Shown here in pieces: positions 1 through 6,277 of a stretch of DNA of 7,422 nucleotides; within the stretch, counting starts at the first letter, position 1; every line of letters starts with the position of its first letter. A model generated the notes under the pieces. It ran no database searches. It had not been told where the DNA came from and was given only the letters and a program-made list of their open reading frames with translations. Source of the stretch: Myxococcales bacterium (GTDB taxonomy: Bacteria; Myxococcota_A; Polyangia; Polyangiales; Houyiibacteriaceae). Both the position numbers and the translations under genes were made by a program. The stretch spans positions 241,603-249,024 of the forward strand of contig CP070650.1 in the NCBI GenBank assembly GCA_020354595.1. The letters are read 5' to 3'.

Positions 1-634
1 GGTAGGCGAAGTCGAACATCGTGCCCTCGACGTTTTCCTCTTGCTCGACCTCGAGGTCTGAGAGCACCGTTCGCGATTCGACGTCCCAGTTCACGAGGCG
101 CGTATCGCGGTAGATCAGTCCCTCCTCGTAAAGCCGCACGAACGCCTCGCGCACCGCGCGGACCATGTCCGGGTCCATCGTGAATTTGGTCCGGGGCCAG
201 TCGCACGAGGCGCCCATCTTGCGAAGCTGTTGGAGGATCCGGCCACCGGACTCCTCTTTCCACTGCCAAACCCGCTCGATGAACTTCTCGCGGCCGAGAT
301 CGTGGCGGGTCAGGCCTTCCTTCTTGAGCTGGCGCTCGACCACGACCTGAGTCGCGATCCCGGCATGATCGATACCTGGCACCCACAGGGTGTTGTAGCC
401 GAGCATTCGCTTGTGGCGGCAGAGCACATCTTCGAAGGTCGTCCGGCAGGCGTGCCCCATGTGAAGCGAGCCGGTGACGTTCGGCGGCGGAATCGCGAGG
501 GTATACGTGGGCCGGTGATCCTCGGGGTCCTCAGAAGCGGAAAAGAACCCGGAGCTCTCCCAAAACTCGTACCAGCGCGCCTCGGCTTCGGTCGGCGAGT
601 ATTGCTTGGGCATCTGCGCGAATCGTGCGCTCAT
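1..634 (-). CDS. valS: Valyl-tRNA synthetase, N-terminal part (cut by left edge)
   Basis: Class I aminoacyl-tRNA synthetase that charges tRNA-Val in the cytoplasm. The 211 visible residues are its N-terminus and the first half of the Rossmann catalytic core. The ATP-binding HIGH motif appears as HMGH at residues 58-61 inside [13 protein letters not shown]. It is followed by [13 protein letters not shown] (84-96), which is diagnostic of ValRS; IleRS and LeuRS carry different residues there. NWD...SDLEVE (182-197) is the segment leading into the CP1 editing insertion. The KMSKS motif, the editing domain and the anticodon-binding domain lie outside the window. The ATG at 634 was chosen because the alignment-like N-terminus ([18 protein letters not shown]) follows shortly after; the ATG at 613, which begins MPKQYSP, is an alternative. 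No strong Shine-Dalgarno precedes 634. The gene lies 41 bp downstream of the receiver-protein gene on the same strand, so it may be co-transcribed with it. Family assignment is secure. Confidence 0.96.
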   Translation of the reverse strand, partial: MSARFAQMPKQYSPTEAEARWYEFWESSGFFSASEDPEDHRPTYTLAIPPPNVTGSLHMGHACRTTFEDVLCRHKRMLGYNTLWVPGIDHAGIATQVVVERQLKKEGLTRHDLGREKFIERVWQWKEESGGRILQQLRKMGASCDWPRTKFTMDPDMVRAVREAFVRLYEEGLIYRDTRLVNWDVESRTVLSDLEVEQEENVEGTMFDFAY

Positions 635-660
635 CCGACCGACCGTGTGCGGTGAAATTG

Positions 661-678
661 TGAGGCAGTCAAGCCTCA
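661..678 (-). terminator. Short hairpin at the end of the receiver gene, weak terminator or attenuator candidate
   Basis: A perfect inverted repeat TGAGGC-N6-GCCTCA begins with the TGA stop codon of the receiver-protein gene when read on the minus strand. The stem is 6 bp and the loop 6 nt. It is followed by CAATTTC, which has only three consecutive T, so it is a poor intrinsic terminator. It sits in the 41-bp gap before valS and could reduce read-through or protect the 3' end of the upstream message. Function is inferred from the dyad alone. Confidence 0.3.
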
Positions 679-1494
679 GTCACCGACGAGACGGTGCAAT
701 TCCTCGCGAATCATCGCCTCGGCGAGCTCGGGCACGACCTCCCACACCACGCGTTCGACGACCTCCGCGGAAAGCTTGAGCACCCCCTCGACCTGGTCGG
801 GCGTGAGACCCAAGGTCTGCAGGCGCTCGACCACGGAATCGGTAATCGCCGCGCTGGCGACTGGAGAAGTCTGCGCCGGCACAGGTGCCGACGAAATCGG
901 CCGAGCCACCGGCGCCGCGGGCGGCAACGACGACGCAACCGCGGAGGCTGCAACCGGAGCGCCGGTCAATGGAGTCGGCGAGGCCACGGGCCTTGCAGGG
1001 GGGGCCGAAGGGCCGCTGGCTGGCAGTGGCGGCGGCGTGGGCCGATAGGATGGCTGCGAAACGGGCCGGGGTGGGGTCGTCGCGGGTCGCGCGACCGGAA
1101 TCGACGGCGCCTCGTACAAAGCCTCCGCCTGGCCGGCGAGGCTCGTCGCCTTGTCGATGGCCTCCTGGGTGTCGAAGGGCTTGAGAATGTGATCGTCCGC
1201 GCCGACCTCGGAAGCGCGCGCTTCGTCTAGCGGCCGGTGCTGGCTGGCCATCAGCACGACGGCCGTGCCGGCTAGTTGCGGATCCGCTTTGATTTGACGT
1301 GTGACCTCATACCCGTCGATGCCCGGAAGCGACGCGTCCACGAACGCGACGTCGGGGCTGAAATCACGCCCTTGTTGAAGTGCCAGCTCCCCGCTCTCGA
1401 CGGTCAGCAACTGCGCGTCCTCGCCTGCGAAAGTCATCTCCATGACCTTGCGCATGCTCACGCTGTCTTCGACGATCAGAATCCTCATCGACAT
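676..1494 (-). CDS. Single-receiver response regulator with Pro/Ala-rich linker and conserved C-terminal helix
   Basis: 272-residue cytoplasmic signalling protein with no DNA-binding output domain. Residues 3-121 are a CheY-like receiver: acidic pair E9/D10, phospho-acceptor D53 ([15 protein letters not shown]) and K105 (LKPFD). The Thr/Ser normally 30 residues after the acceptor Asp is A83 (VVLMAS), and the CheY Tyr106 position is H102, so phosphorylation-linked switching may be altered. Residues about 129-218 are a disordered Pro/Ala/Ser linker. Residues 219-272 are predicted helical and contain [17 protein letters not shown] followed by IREELHRL. From memory, this ending recurs in deltaproteobacterial receiver proteins and is a plausible protein-docking element. 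The layout (receiver, Pro-rich linker, short C-terminal helix) resembles polarity regulators such as RomR of Myxococcus, but I do not claim orthology. The ATG at 1494 is preferred over an upstream ATG at 1530 because [11 protein letters not shown] is the normal receiver start and AGGTGA lies 10 nt before it. valS follows on the same strand. Confidence 0.87.
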   Translation of the reverse strand: MSMRILIVEDSVSMRKVMEMTFAGEDAQLLTVESGELALQQGRDFSPDVAFVDASLPGIDGYEVTRQIKADPQLAGTAVVLMASQHRPLDEARASEVGADDHILKPFDTQEAIDKATSLAGQAEALYEAPSIPVARPATTPPRPVSQPSYRPTPPPLPASGPSAPPARPVASPTPLTGAPVAASAVASSLPPAAPVARPISSAPVPAQTSPVASAAITDSVVERLQTLGLTPDQVEGVLKLSAEVVERVVWEVVPELAEAMIREELHRLVGD

Positions 1495-1514
1495 CAAGCC
1501 CCGTTCACCTAGAT

Positions 1515-1532
1515 GTATGCACGCTGGCATAC
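1515..1532. promoter_or_regulatory. Perfect 6-6-6 dyad between the receiver gene and trmB, operator candidate
   Basis: GTATGC-N6-GCATAC is a perfect inverted repeat with a 6-nt centre (ACGCTG), in the divergent region between the two genes. It lies 20 nt upstream of the preferred receiver start. Its right arm overlaps a possible minus-strand -10 element (1526-1531), an arrangement typical of repressor operators. A hairpin in the 5' leader of the receiver message is the alternative reading. No known regulator is recognised from the sequence. Confidence 0.35.
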
Positions 1533-1555
1533 GCGATCGGGACCTTGCCGGTCAA
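1526..1555 (-). promoter_or_regulatory. Possible sigma-70-type promoter for the receiver gene
   Basis: On the minus strand TTGACC (1555-1550, five of six matches to TTGACA) is separated by 18 bp from TATGCC (1531-1526, matching mainly the TAT of TATAAT). The implied transcript would begin a few bases further on, giving a leader of roughly 25 nt before the ATG at 1494. The -10 match is weak and promoters in GC-rich deltaproteobacteria are hard to call by eye, so this is only a candidate. Confidence 0.25.
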
Positions 1556-1596
1556 GAAGCAGCGAGCCCGGTTTGACCCCCACGGAGGTCGCCGGT

Positions 1597-1602
1597 AGGG
1601 AG
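1597..1602 (+). promoter_or_regulatory. Ribosome binding site of trmB
   Basis: AGGGAG lies 5 nt before the GTG at 1608. It supports that GTG as the start of trmB, which has no ATG near the family's usual N-terminus. Confidence 0.55.
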
Positions 1603-1607
1603 CGCTG

Positions 1608-2225
1608 GTGTCGGATTCGGACCTACGGCGGCTCTATCGCGAGCAGGCCCCGAGGGCCCCCGAGGGCCGGTTCTCGCTCGACGAGCTGATGGCAGGCGAG
1701 GGGCCAATCGAGCTGGACATCGGTTTTGGCCGCGGATTGTCGCTCTTCGAGCGGGCCGCCGTGGCCCCGGAGAGCCGGATCATCGGCATCGAGGTAAAGA
1801 CCAAGTTGGCGTACAAGGTCGCCGACAGGGTCAAAAAGCACGGTCTCCAGAATGTGACTATTTTTTGCGGGGATGCGCGAGAAATCTTGAAACGGGCCGA
1901 ACCGAGCGGATCTGTCGAGCGCGTCTCGGTGCACTTCCCGGACCCCTGGTGGAAGAAGCGGCATGGCAAGCGGCGGGTCATCGCAGAGGCCCTCCTAGCC
2001 GAGCTAGCGCGGCTCCTCGGGCCCGGTGGTCAGCTGTTCATCCAGACCGATGTCGAAGACCGCGCAGAGCAGTACGTGGCCGAGCTTCGAGAGCAGCCTG
2101 CATTCGAGCTGGCCTCCGAGAGCGGCTACGTAGAGGAGAACCCGTTCGAGGCGCGGTCGAACCGCGAAAGGCGCGCTATCGAGGACGGTCTTCCCGTGTG
2201 GCGCATCGTGGCAACGCGCCGTTAA
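1608..2225 (+). CDS. trmB: tRNA (guanine-N7-)-methyltransferase
   Basis: SAM-dependent enzyme that makes m7G46 in the variable loop of a subset of tRNAs. The 205-residue protein shows the TrmB set in order: SAM-binding ELDIGFGRG (35-43), GIEVKTK (60-66), GDA (88-90), the hallmark FPDPWWKKRHGKRR (110-123), TD (147-148) and a C-terminal SNRERRAIEDGLPVWR (184-199) that corresponds to the family's TxxE substrate-binding region. In the SAM motif the usual Glu is Asp37, a mild change. Length is typical for a bacterial TrmB with a short N-terminus. Translation starts at GTG with AGGGAG 5 nt upstream. It is divergent from the receiver gene and convergent with the deacetylase gene, whose stop codon overlaps its own TAA. 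It acts on tRNA in the cytoplasm; apart from valS, also a tRNA gene, its neighbours suggest no special role. Confidence 0.96.
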   Translation: MSDSDLRRLYREQAPRAPEGRFSLDELMAGEGPIELDIGFGRGLSLFERAAVAPESRIIGIEVKTKLAYKVADRVKKHGLQNVTIFCGDAREILKRAEPSGSVERVSVHFPDPWWKKRHGKRRVIAEALLAELARLLGPGGQLFIQTDVEDRAEQYVAELREQPAFELASESGYVEENPFEARSNRERRAIEDGLPVWRIVATRR

Positions 2226-2231
2226 TCGGCG
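2217..2231. terminator. Small dyad whose loop carries both convergent stop codons
   Basis: CGCCG-TTAAT-CGGCG is a perfect 5-bp GC-rich stem with a 5-nt loop. The loop contains TTAA, read as TAA on both strands: it ends trmB at 2223-2225 and the deacetylase at 2224-2222. Neither strand has a T-tract after the stem, so a standard intrinsic terminator is doubtful. It may act as a 3'-end hairpin for both messages. Confidence 0.3.
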
Positions 2232-3214
2232 AGGGCCAACGCCGCACACTCGAGCGCGGTCTGTTCACGTAGTGTCTCCTGGCGCTCATCGAGCGACTCG
2301 TCCGGCGCGTAGCCTGGAACGAAGTAGCCGAGGTCGTCGACGATGTCGTAGAGCTCTTCGCCGCGCTCGAGGAGCACGCAGTTGCGGCGCTTGAGGGCGT
2401 CGACCAACCGAGGCACTGCGTCGACGCTGTGAGCTTTGGTGTCATGCATCAGCACGATGCCGCCTCGGTCGCCCGTGTCGTGCTCCCGGCGCTCCAACAC
2501 GCGAAAAAACGCGCGAACCACCTCGTCCGGGGTGTAGACTTCGAGGTCTGCAGGATAGAGTGCCCACAGGACGCTTGTATAGTCGTTTTCACCGAGCAGC
2601 TGCTCGACGCGCTTCGACATCGCGCCTCCGGGCGGCCGGATCAGCCGCGGAGAGCTTCCAACCGCCCATGCGATCTTGCGGCCGCTCTTATCGAGCTCCG
2701 CCTCGATCTCGGCGTTGTTGAGAAGAGGTAGCTGTCGGTGGGTCTCGGTGTGGTTGCCCAGTATGTGCCCCCGACGAACGATTTCGCGCACGATGGCAGC
2801 GTGCTCGCGCTCCCAGGGGTTGCCGTTCCCGAAGCTTTCGCTCGTGACGAAAAAGAGCGCCTTGATGCCCAGCTGGTCGAGCATGTCGAGCAGGCGAGGG
2901 GTGGTTCGACGAGAGGGGCCATCATCAAATGTGAACAGGAGCATGCGGCGCCTGGTACCACCTCGAATCGTCAGACCGCTCGGGAATCGAGAGCCAGTCA
3001 CGTCCGGCTCGCCGACCATGGCGACGCGCTTCAGAAGCTCCGGACCAGGTTCGGCATGGGAAGGCTCCAATATCGGTGCGCGAGTGGGTCGGGCCGAGGT
3101 CAATGCAATGGGATCGAGCGGCGCGCTGACTTCCGACGCACCGACGAAAGAGCCGCCAGCCACGATCGCCAAGAAGCAGCAGAGCAGCCGAAGCTTCCAC
3201 GAGACCCAGGGCAT
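2222..3214 (-). CDS. Secreted polysaccharide deacetylase (NodB family, carbohydrate esterase 4)
   Basis: 330-residue metal-dependent deacetylase that should remove N- or O-acetyl groups from a cell-surface or peptidoglycan-type polysaccharide. Residues 1 to about 26 look like a Sec signal peptide (basic WKLRLL, hydrophobic CCFLAIVAGGSFVGA), so it acts outside the inner membrane. Residues about 30-90 form a low-complexity linker. The NodB domain spans about 91-290: TFDDGP (95-100, catalytic-base D97 and metal ligand D98), HTETH (155-159, metal ligands H155 and H159), RPPGG (193-197) and LMHD (255-258, H257). All key catalytic positions are present; motif 4 (around 218-224) is degenerate. The final 40 residues are an acidic tail without a recognised domain. 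The start is the first ATG giving a signal peptide, although no good Shine-Dalgarno is visible. It is divergent from the Gld-like ABC operon and overlaps the stop of trmB. Natural substrate (chitin-like exopolymer, peptidoglycan or another glycan) cannot be told. Confidence 0.92.
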   Translation of the reverse strand: MPWVSWKLRLLCCFLAIVAGGSFVGASEVSAPLDPIALTSARPTRAPILEPSHAEPGPELLKRVAMVGEPDVTGSRFPSGLTIRGGTRRRMLLFTFDDGPSRRTTPRLLDMLDQLGIKALFFVTSESFGNGNPWEREHAAIVREIVRRGHILGNHTETHRQLPLLNNAEIEAELDKSGRKIAWAVGSSPRLIRPPGGAMSKRVEQLLGENDYTSVLWALYPADLEVYTPDEVVRAFFRVLERREHDTGDRGGIVLMHDTKAHSVDAVPRLVDALKRRNCVLLERGEELYDIVDDLGYFVPGYAPDESLDERQETLREQTALECAALALAD

Positions 3215-3316
3215 GTCGACAGCGATCGTACGGAAGCGGAGCGTGCGGATGCGAGAAAGCCGCAGGACCTGGACAGGTCTCCAGTTGCAACGGTCGATCG
3301 CATCGGGTACCTGGGT

Positions 3317-3329
3317 CGCCCAACGGGCG
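3317..3329 (+). promoter_or_regulatory. GC hairpin just before the start of the ABC operon
   Basis: CGCCC-AAC-GGGCG is a perfect 5-bp stem with a 3-nt loop, ending 4 nt before the GTG at 3334. The only purine-rich stretch that could serve as a ribosome binding site (GGGCG, 3325-3329) is its 3' arm, so folding could limit initiation. The rest of the 119-bp divergent region (3215-3333) holds GACCT-N4-AGGTC (3266-3279), a self-complementary TTGCAA (3285-3290) and GGTACC (3306-3311), but no convincing promoter on either strand. Confidence 0.3.
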
Positions 3330-3333
3330 CGAA

Positions 3334-4047
3334 GTGATTGAAGTTGAAGCTCTAACTAGGCGGTACGGCAGCCGGCTTGCGGTGAACGAGGTGTCGTTCC
3401 GCGTCGAGCCGGGCGAGATCGTGGGGTTTCTCGGTCCGAACGGTGCGGGCAAGACAACGACCCTTCGCATGCTCACCGGCTACCTGGCGCCAACATCCGG
3501 CGAGGTCCGCGTCGACGGGATCGACGCGGTGCGCGACTCGATCGAGGCACGGGCGCGGCTCGGATACATGCCCGAAGGCGTTCCGCTCTATCGAGAGATG
3601 CGCGTCTACGAGTACCTGCGACACCGGGGTGCCCTCAAGAACGTCGACGACGTCGCCGACGCGGTCGACCGTTCCCTCGAGCTCGCCGGCGTCGCCGACG
3701 CGCGCACGCGAATCATCGGCCAGCTGTCGAAGGGCTACAGGCAGCGAGTTGGGCTCGCCGAAGCGTTGATCGCCGATCCAAAGATTCTCATTCTCGATGA
3801 GCCGACGTCCGGATTGGACCCCAATCAAGTGCGGCAGTTCCGCGAGCTCGTTCGGAGCTTTGGCGGCGAGAAAACCGTGCTCCTGTCGACGCACATCCTC
3901 TCGGAGGTCGAGGCGGTATGCGACCGGGTGATCATCATTCGCGAGGGCGAGAAAGTCGCCGACCTCGTACCCGGTGACGCCGAGACGAAGCTCGAAGACG
4001 TGTTCGCCGAGCTCACCGCTTCGCGTTCCACGGAGGGCGCCTCGTGA
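3334..4047 (+). CDS. ABC transporter ATP-binding protein, GldA-like
   Basis: 237-residue cytoplasmic ATPase of an ABC-2-type exporter or envelope machine, predicted to drive the permease encoded next. Walker A is GPNGAGKTT (34-42), the signature is LSKGYRQR (131-138), Walker B is ILILDEP (151-157), the D-loop is SGLD (159-162) and the switch His is H187 (STHIL). The Q-loop region reads YMPEG (78-82), with no Gln; GldA and related ABC-2 ATPases commonly have LPE here. LSKGYRQR and the short C-terminal LEDVFAELT (220-228) are typical of GldA-type proteins linked to GldF and GldG. The start is GTG (VIEVEALTRRYG aligns with the usual family start); the ribosome binding site is weak and lies in a hairpin arm. 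Its TGA overlaps the next GTG by 4 bp. Using the name gldA would imply gliding motility, which is not shown here, so no symbol is given. Confidence 0.94.
   Translation: MIEVEALTRRYGSRLAVNEVSFRVEPGEIVGFLGPNGAGKTTTLRMLTGYLAPTSGEVRVDGIDAVRDSIEARARLGYMPEGVPLYREMRVYEYLRHRGALKNVDDVADAVDRSLELAGVADARTRIIGQLSKGYRQRVGLAEALIADPKILILDEPTSGLDPNQVRQFRELVRSFGGEKTVLLSTHILSEVEAVCDRVIIIREGEKVADLVPGDAETKLEDVFAELTASRSTEGAS
4032..4037 (+). promoter_or_regulatory. Ribosome binding site of the permease gene
   Basis: GGAGGG lies 6 nt before the overlapping GTG at 4044, within the end of the ATPase gene. It decides the permease start and allows independent as well as coupled initiation. Confidence 0.7.
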
Positions 4048-4787
4048 GAAGCGCTTGGGTGGTCATGAAACGCGAGCTCGGCTCGTTCTTCGTCTCGCCG
4101 CTCGCTTACGTCGTGCTCACCGCGTGGTTGGTCTGGAACGGCGTGGTCTTCTGGGTGTTGACCGAGTTCTACGCCCGGAACGCCGTCTCGTCCGGCGCCG
4201 CGAGCCCGCTGTCTGCGTTCTTCGGGGGCAGCTCGCTCTTCTTCATTCCACTGCTGGTTTTCGTTCCGATCCTGACGATGCGGCTCATCGCCGGCGAGAG
4301 GCAGTCGGGCACCATCGAGCCGCTGATGACCGCGCCGGTGTCCGACGCCTCGGTCGTGCTTGGGAAGTACTGTGCGGCGATCGTGATGTGGTGTGTGCTG
4401 TGGCTGCCGACCGTCATTTACGCATGGATCATGCGCCAGCACGGCACCGTCGATTGGGGCGCGACGGCCGCGAGCTATTTCGGGATCCTGCTGCTCGGCT
4501 CCTACTTCATGGCGATCGGGCTCTTGATGAGCGCGCTTGCGCCGACTCAGATCATCGCCGCTGTGCTGTCGTTCGTCGCACTCGGCGTCCTGTTCACCGT
4601 GGGCATCGGCGAGTTCGTGTTCGACGGCGCCGCCCGCGAGTTCTGTGCGTACGTCAGCATGTGGGGCCACATGCAAAGCTTCTCGAAGGGGGTCGTTGAC
4701 ACCCGATACCTGTTCTTCGATCTGTCCGTGGCGACTCTGGCGGTCGGTCTCAGCATCGGGGTGCTCAAGGCGAGGAGGCACACGTGA
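4044..4787 (+). CDS. ABC-2-type permease, GldF-like
   Basis: 247-residue inner-membrane protein with six predicted helices at about 20-40, 64-80, 107-130, 143-165, 170-190 and 222-241. Between helices 2 and 3 lies RLIAGERQSGTIEPLMTAPVS (80-100), the conserved cytoplasmic coupling region of ABC-2 permeases of the GldF/NosY type. Before helix 6, MWGHMQSFSKGVVDTRYL (206-223) matches the GldF-type segment in which an F-x-K-G-V-x-D-T-R pattern recurs. Two copies or a partner subunit would be expected to pair with the ATPase dimer; no second permease is nearby apart from the two-helix GldG-like protein. It starts at GTG with GGAGGG upstream and has 4-bp overlaps at both ends, so it is translationally coupled to both neighbours. 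The transported or mechanically driven substrate is unknown. Confidence 0.93.
   Translation: MRSAWVVMKRELGSFFVSPLAYVVLTAWLVWNGVVFWVLTEFYARNAVSSGAASPLSAFFGGSSLFFIPLLVFVPILTMRLIAGERQSGTIEPLMTAPVSDASVVLGKYCAAIVMWCVLWLPTVIYAWIMRQHGTVDWGATAASYFGILLLGSYFMAIGLLMSALAPTQIIAAVLSFVALGVLFTVGIGEFVFDGAAREFCAYVSMWGHMQSFSKGVVDTRYLFFDLSVATLAVGLSIGVLKARRHT
4773..4778 (+). promoter_or_regulatory. Ribosome binding site of the GldG-like gene
   Basis: AGGAGG, the strongest Shine-Dalgarno in the window, lies 5 nt before the GTG at 4784. It fixes the start of the GldG-like protein in the 4-bp overlap. Confidence 0.75.
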
Positions 4788-6277
4788 GCGCCCAACCTCG
4801 AACGCGTCTGAACCTCGTGCTCACGGCGCTGCTCGGCGTCGTCGTGGTCGTGCTCGCAAACTACCTCTCGTCCCGGCACTACAAGCGCTGGGACTGGACC
4901 ACGCACGGTCTGTTCACGCTTTCGGAGCGAAGCCAGCAGGCGCTCCGGGAGCTCGATCAAGACGTTCAAATCTTCGTGTTTCTCGGCCGCGACGAGCAAG
5001 ACTTTGCCGACGTCGAAACGCTGCTCGAGGAGTACATTGCCGTCACGGATCGAATCACCGTCGAGTGGGTCGACCCCGACCGCGATCGAGCGCGGTACCA
5101 GGTTCTGGCCGACCGATTCGGGATCGACAGCTGGCTCGCAGGCGACGTGACGCTCTCTCAGGTCCCGGTCGTCGTCACTAGCGGGGACCGCAAGTGGAAG
5201 GTAGAGCGCCATCAGTTGATCGTCGAAGACTTCGAGAGCTTCGAGGACGCGGACGGTCACAAGCTCGATGTACAGTCCGAACGCGCCCTGACCGGAGCTA
5301 TCCTCGAGGTGACAACCGGCAAGCCGACCAAGGTGTGTCTCGCTACGGGACACGGCGAGTGGGAGGCGGGCGCCTTCGGGGATCGAAGCTTCGACGCGGT
5401 CGTGCGCGAGCTCGAGTGGGAGAAGATCGAGGTCGAACCGCTCGAGATCAACAGAGACGACGTCCCGAAGTCGTGCGATGCGCTGTTCGTCGTCGGCCCG
5501 CAACGCCTCTACTCGAAAGACGAAGTCGCCATCGTCGATCGGTATCTGAGCTCGGGCGGCAACGTGCTCCTGACCTTCGACCCGGTGCTCAAGAAGGAAG
5601 CCCTGTCGCCAACGGGCTTCGAAGCCTCGCTCGAGGCTCGCGGCATTCTCGTCGGTGAGGACCTGGTGATCGAAAACGACCCGGCGCAGCAGCTCCCCGG
5701 CAACCCAGGCGACCTCTTCATCGTGACCAACCTCGGGACCCATCGCCTGGTCGACACGATCCGACAGCGCGGGGGCGGCATTCTCTTGGCGGTGGCTCGC
5801 TCGGTCGATGTCACGGACGGCAGCGACACCGAGGTGCTTTGGCGAACGAGCGCGAACGCCGTCGCAGAAACCGACCTCAAGAAGGCTCTGAACCCGGACG
5901 AAGGCAAGCCCACGCCGCCGAGCTCGGTCCCCCTCGCCGTGGCGTGGGAGTACGTTCCACCGCTCGGCGACGATCTCAAGCCGGTCGAGAGCGACGGGCC
6001 CGAGCCGGGTCGACTCTTGGTTGTTGGTGACAGCGACTGGATGGCTTCCGAGCTTCTCGAAAACCCCCAGCTCTCAAACATCGACTTCCTGTCCTCGGCG
6101 GCCGGCTGGCTCACGCAACGCGAGGCGCTGATCAACATCGCTCCGCGAAAGACCAACGCACAGGCCGTGATCATGAGCGACGCCGACCTCCAGAACCTCC
6201 TGTTCCGGGTCGTCGTCTTGTTGCCGCTTGCGGCATTCATCGCCGGCTTCGGCGTTTGGTGGTCGAGGCGGTCATGA
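4784..6277 (+). CDS. GldG-like ABC transporter auxiliary protein (ABC_transp_aux family)
   Basis: 497-residue membrane-anchored protein, predicted to sit mostly in the periplasm as accessory subunit of the ABC complex. Helix 1 (about 10-29) and helix 2 (about 472-492, followed by WWSRRS) put both ends in the cytoplasm and about 440 residues outside. After helix 1 comes the family mark RWDWTTHGLFTLSERS (35-50), then a segment with QIFVFLG (62-68) and the linking region VEWVDPDRD (93-101). A second domain holds CLATGHGEWE (185-194), SCDALFVVGPQ (230-240), SGGNVLLTFDP (257-267) and GRLLVVGDSDW (409-419). NIDFLSSAAGWL (432-443) precedes the second helix, as in GldG. No catalytic residues can be assigned; the family folds like a ligand- or glycan-binding domain by general belief, which is not verified here. 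Expression is coupled to both neighbours by GTGA and ATGA overlaps. Length is close to the usual GldG size. Confidence 0.91.
   Translation: MSAQPRTRLNLVLTALLGVVVVVLANYLSSRHYKRWDWTTHGLFTLSERSQQALRELDQDVQIFVFLGRDEQDFADVETLLEEYIAVTDRITVEWVDPDRDRARYQVLADRFGIDSWLAGDVTLSQVPVVVTSGDRKWKVERHQLIVEDFESFEDADGHKLDVQSERALTGAILEVTTGKPTKVCLATGHGEWEAGAFGDRSFDAVVRELEWEKIEVEPLEINRDDVPKSCDALFVVGPQRLYSKDEVAIVDRYLSSGGNVLLTFDPVLKKEALSPTGFEASLEARGILVGEDLVIENDPAQQLPGNPGDLFIVTNLGTHRLVDTIRQRGGGILLAVARSVDVTDGSDTEVLWRTSANAVAETDLKKALNPDEGKPTPPSSVPLAVAWEYVPPLGDDLKPVESDGPEPGRLLVVGDSDWMASELLENPQLSNIDFLSSAAGWLTQREALINIAPRKTNAQAVIMSDADLQNLLFRVVVLLPLAAFIAGFGVWWSRRS
6265..6268 (+). promoter_or_regulatory. Ribosome binding site deciding the DUF4340 start
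   Basis: GAGG lies 5 nt before the ATG at 6274. That ATG overlaps the previous stop as ATGA, like the other junctions of the operon. It outweighs an in-frame TTG at 6256. Confidence 0.55.

Noticed and set aside
230..655. 141-codon open frame on the plus strand
   Set aside because: It is the complement of the valS N-terminus, whose HMGH and [10 protein letters not shown] motifs leave no doubt about the coding strand.
694..1230. 178-codon Arg/Gly-rich open frame on the plus strand
   Set aside because: It is the shadow of the Pro/Ala linker of the receiver protein; the low-complexity Arg/Gly composition is explained by GC-rich Ala/Pro codons on the other strand.
1495..1530. ATG at 1530 as start of the receiver protein
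   Set aside because: It would add MPACIHLGERGL before the usual receiver start and would lie inside the dyad. The ATG at 1494 has AGGTGA at a usable distance.
1573..1601. TTGACC-17-TAGGGA as a promoter for trmB
   Set aside because: The -10 matches poorly and coincides with the ribosome binding site of trmB, so transcription would begin at or after the start codon.
3225..3230. TACGAT on the minus strand as -10 for the deacetylase
   Set aside because: It matches four of six bases but has no -35 partner at 16-18 bp and would leave only a few bases of leader before the ATG at 3214.
3825..4781. 318-codon open frame on the minus strand opposite the ABC ATPase and permease genes
   Set aside because: Its composition (His, Arg, Asp, Glu, Gln rich) is an artefact of reading opposite membrane-protein codons. 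No motif and no start signal is visible.
4547..5743. 398-codon open frame on the minus strand opposite the permease and GldG-like genes
   Set aside because: It lies antisense to two well-recognised proteins. Its product is a Arg/His/Glu-rich sequence with no recognisable motif, as expected from the complement of GC-rich coding DNA.
6256..6273. TTG start at 6256 for the DUF4340 gene
   Set aside because: The ATG at 6274 makes the same 4-bp overlap as the other operon junctions and has GAGG 5 nt upstream. The extra residues MVVEAV add nothing recognisable.
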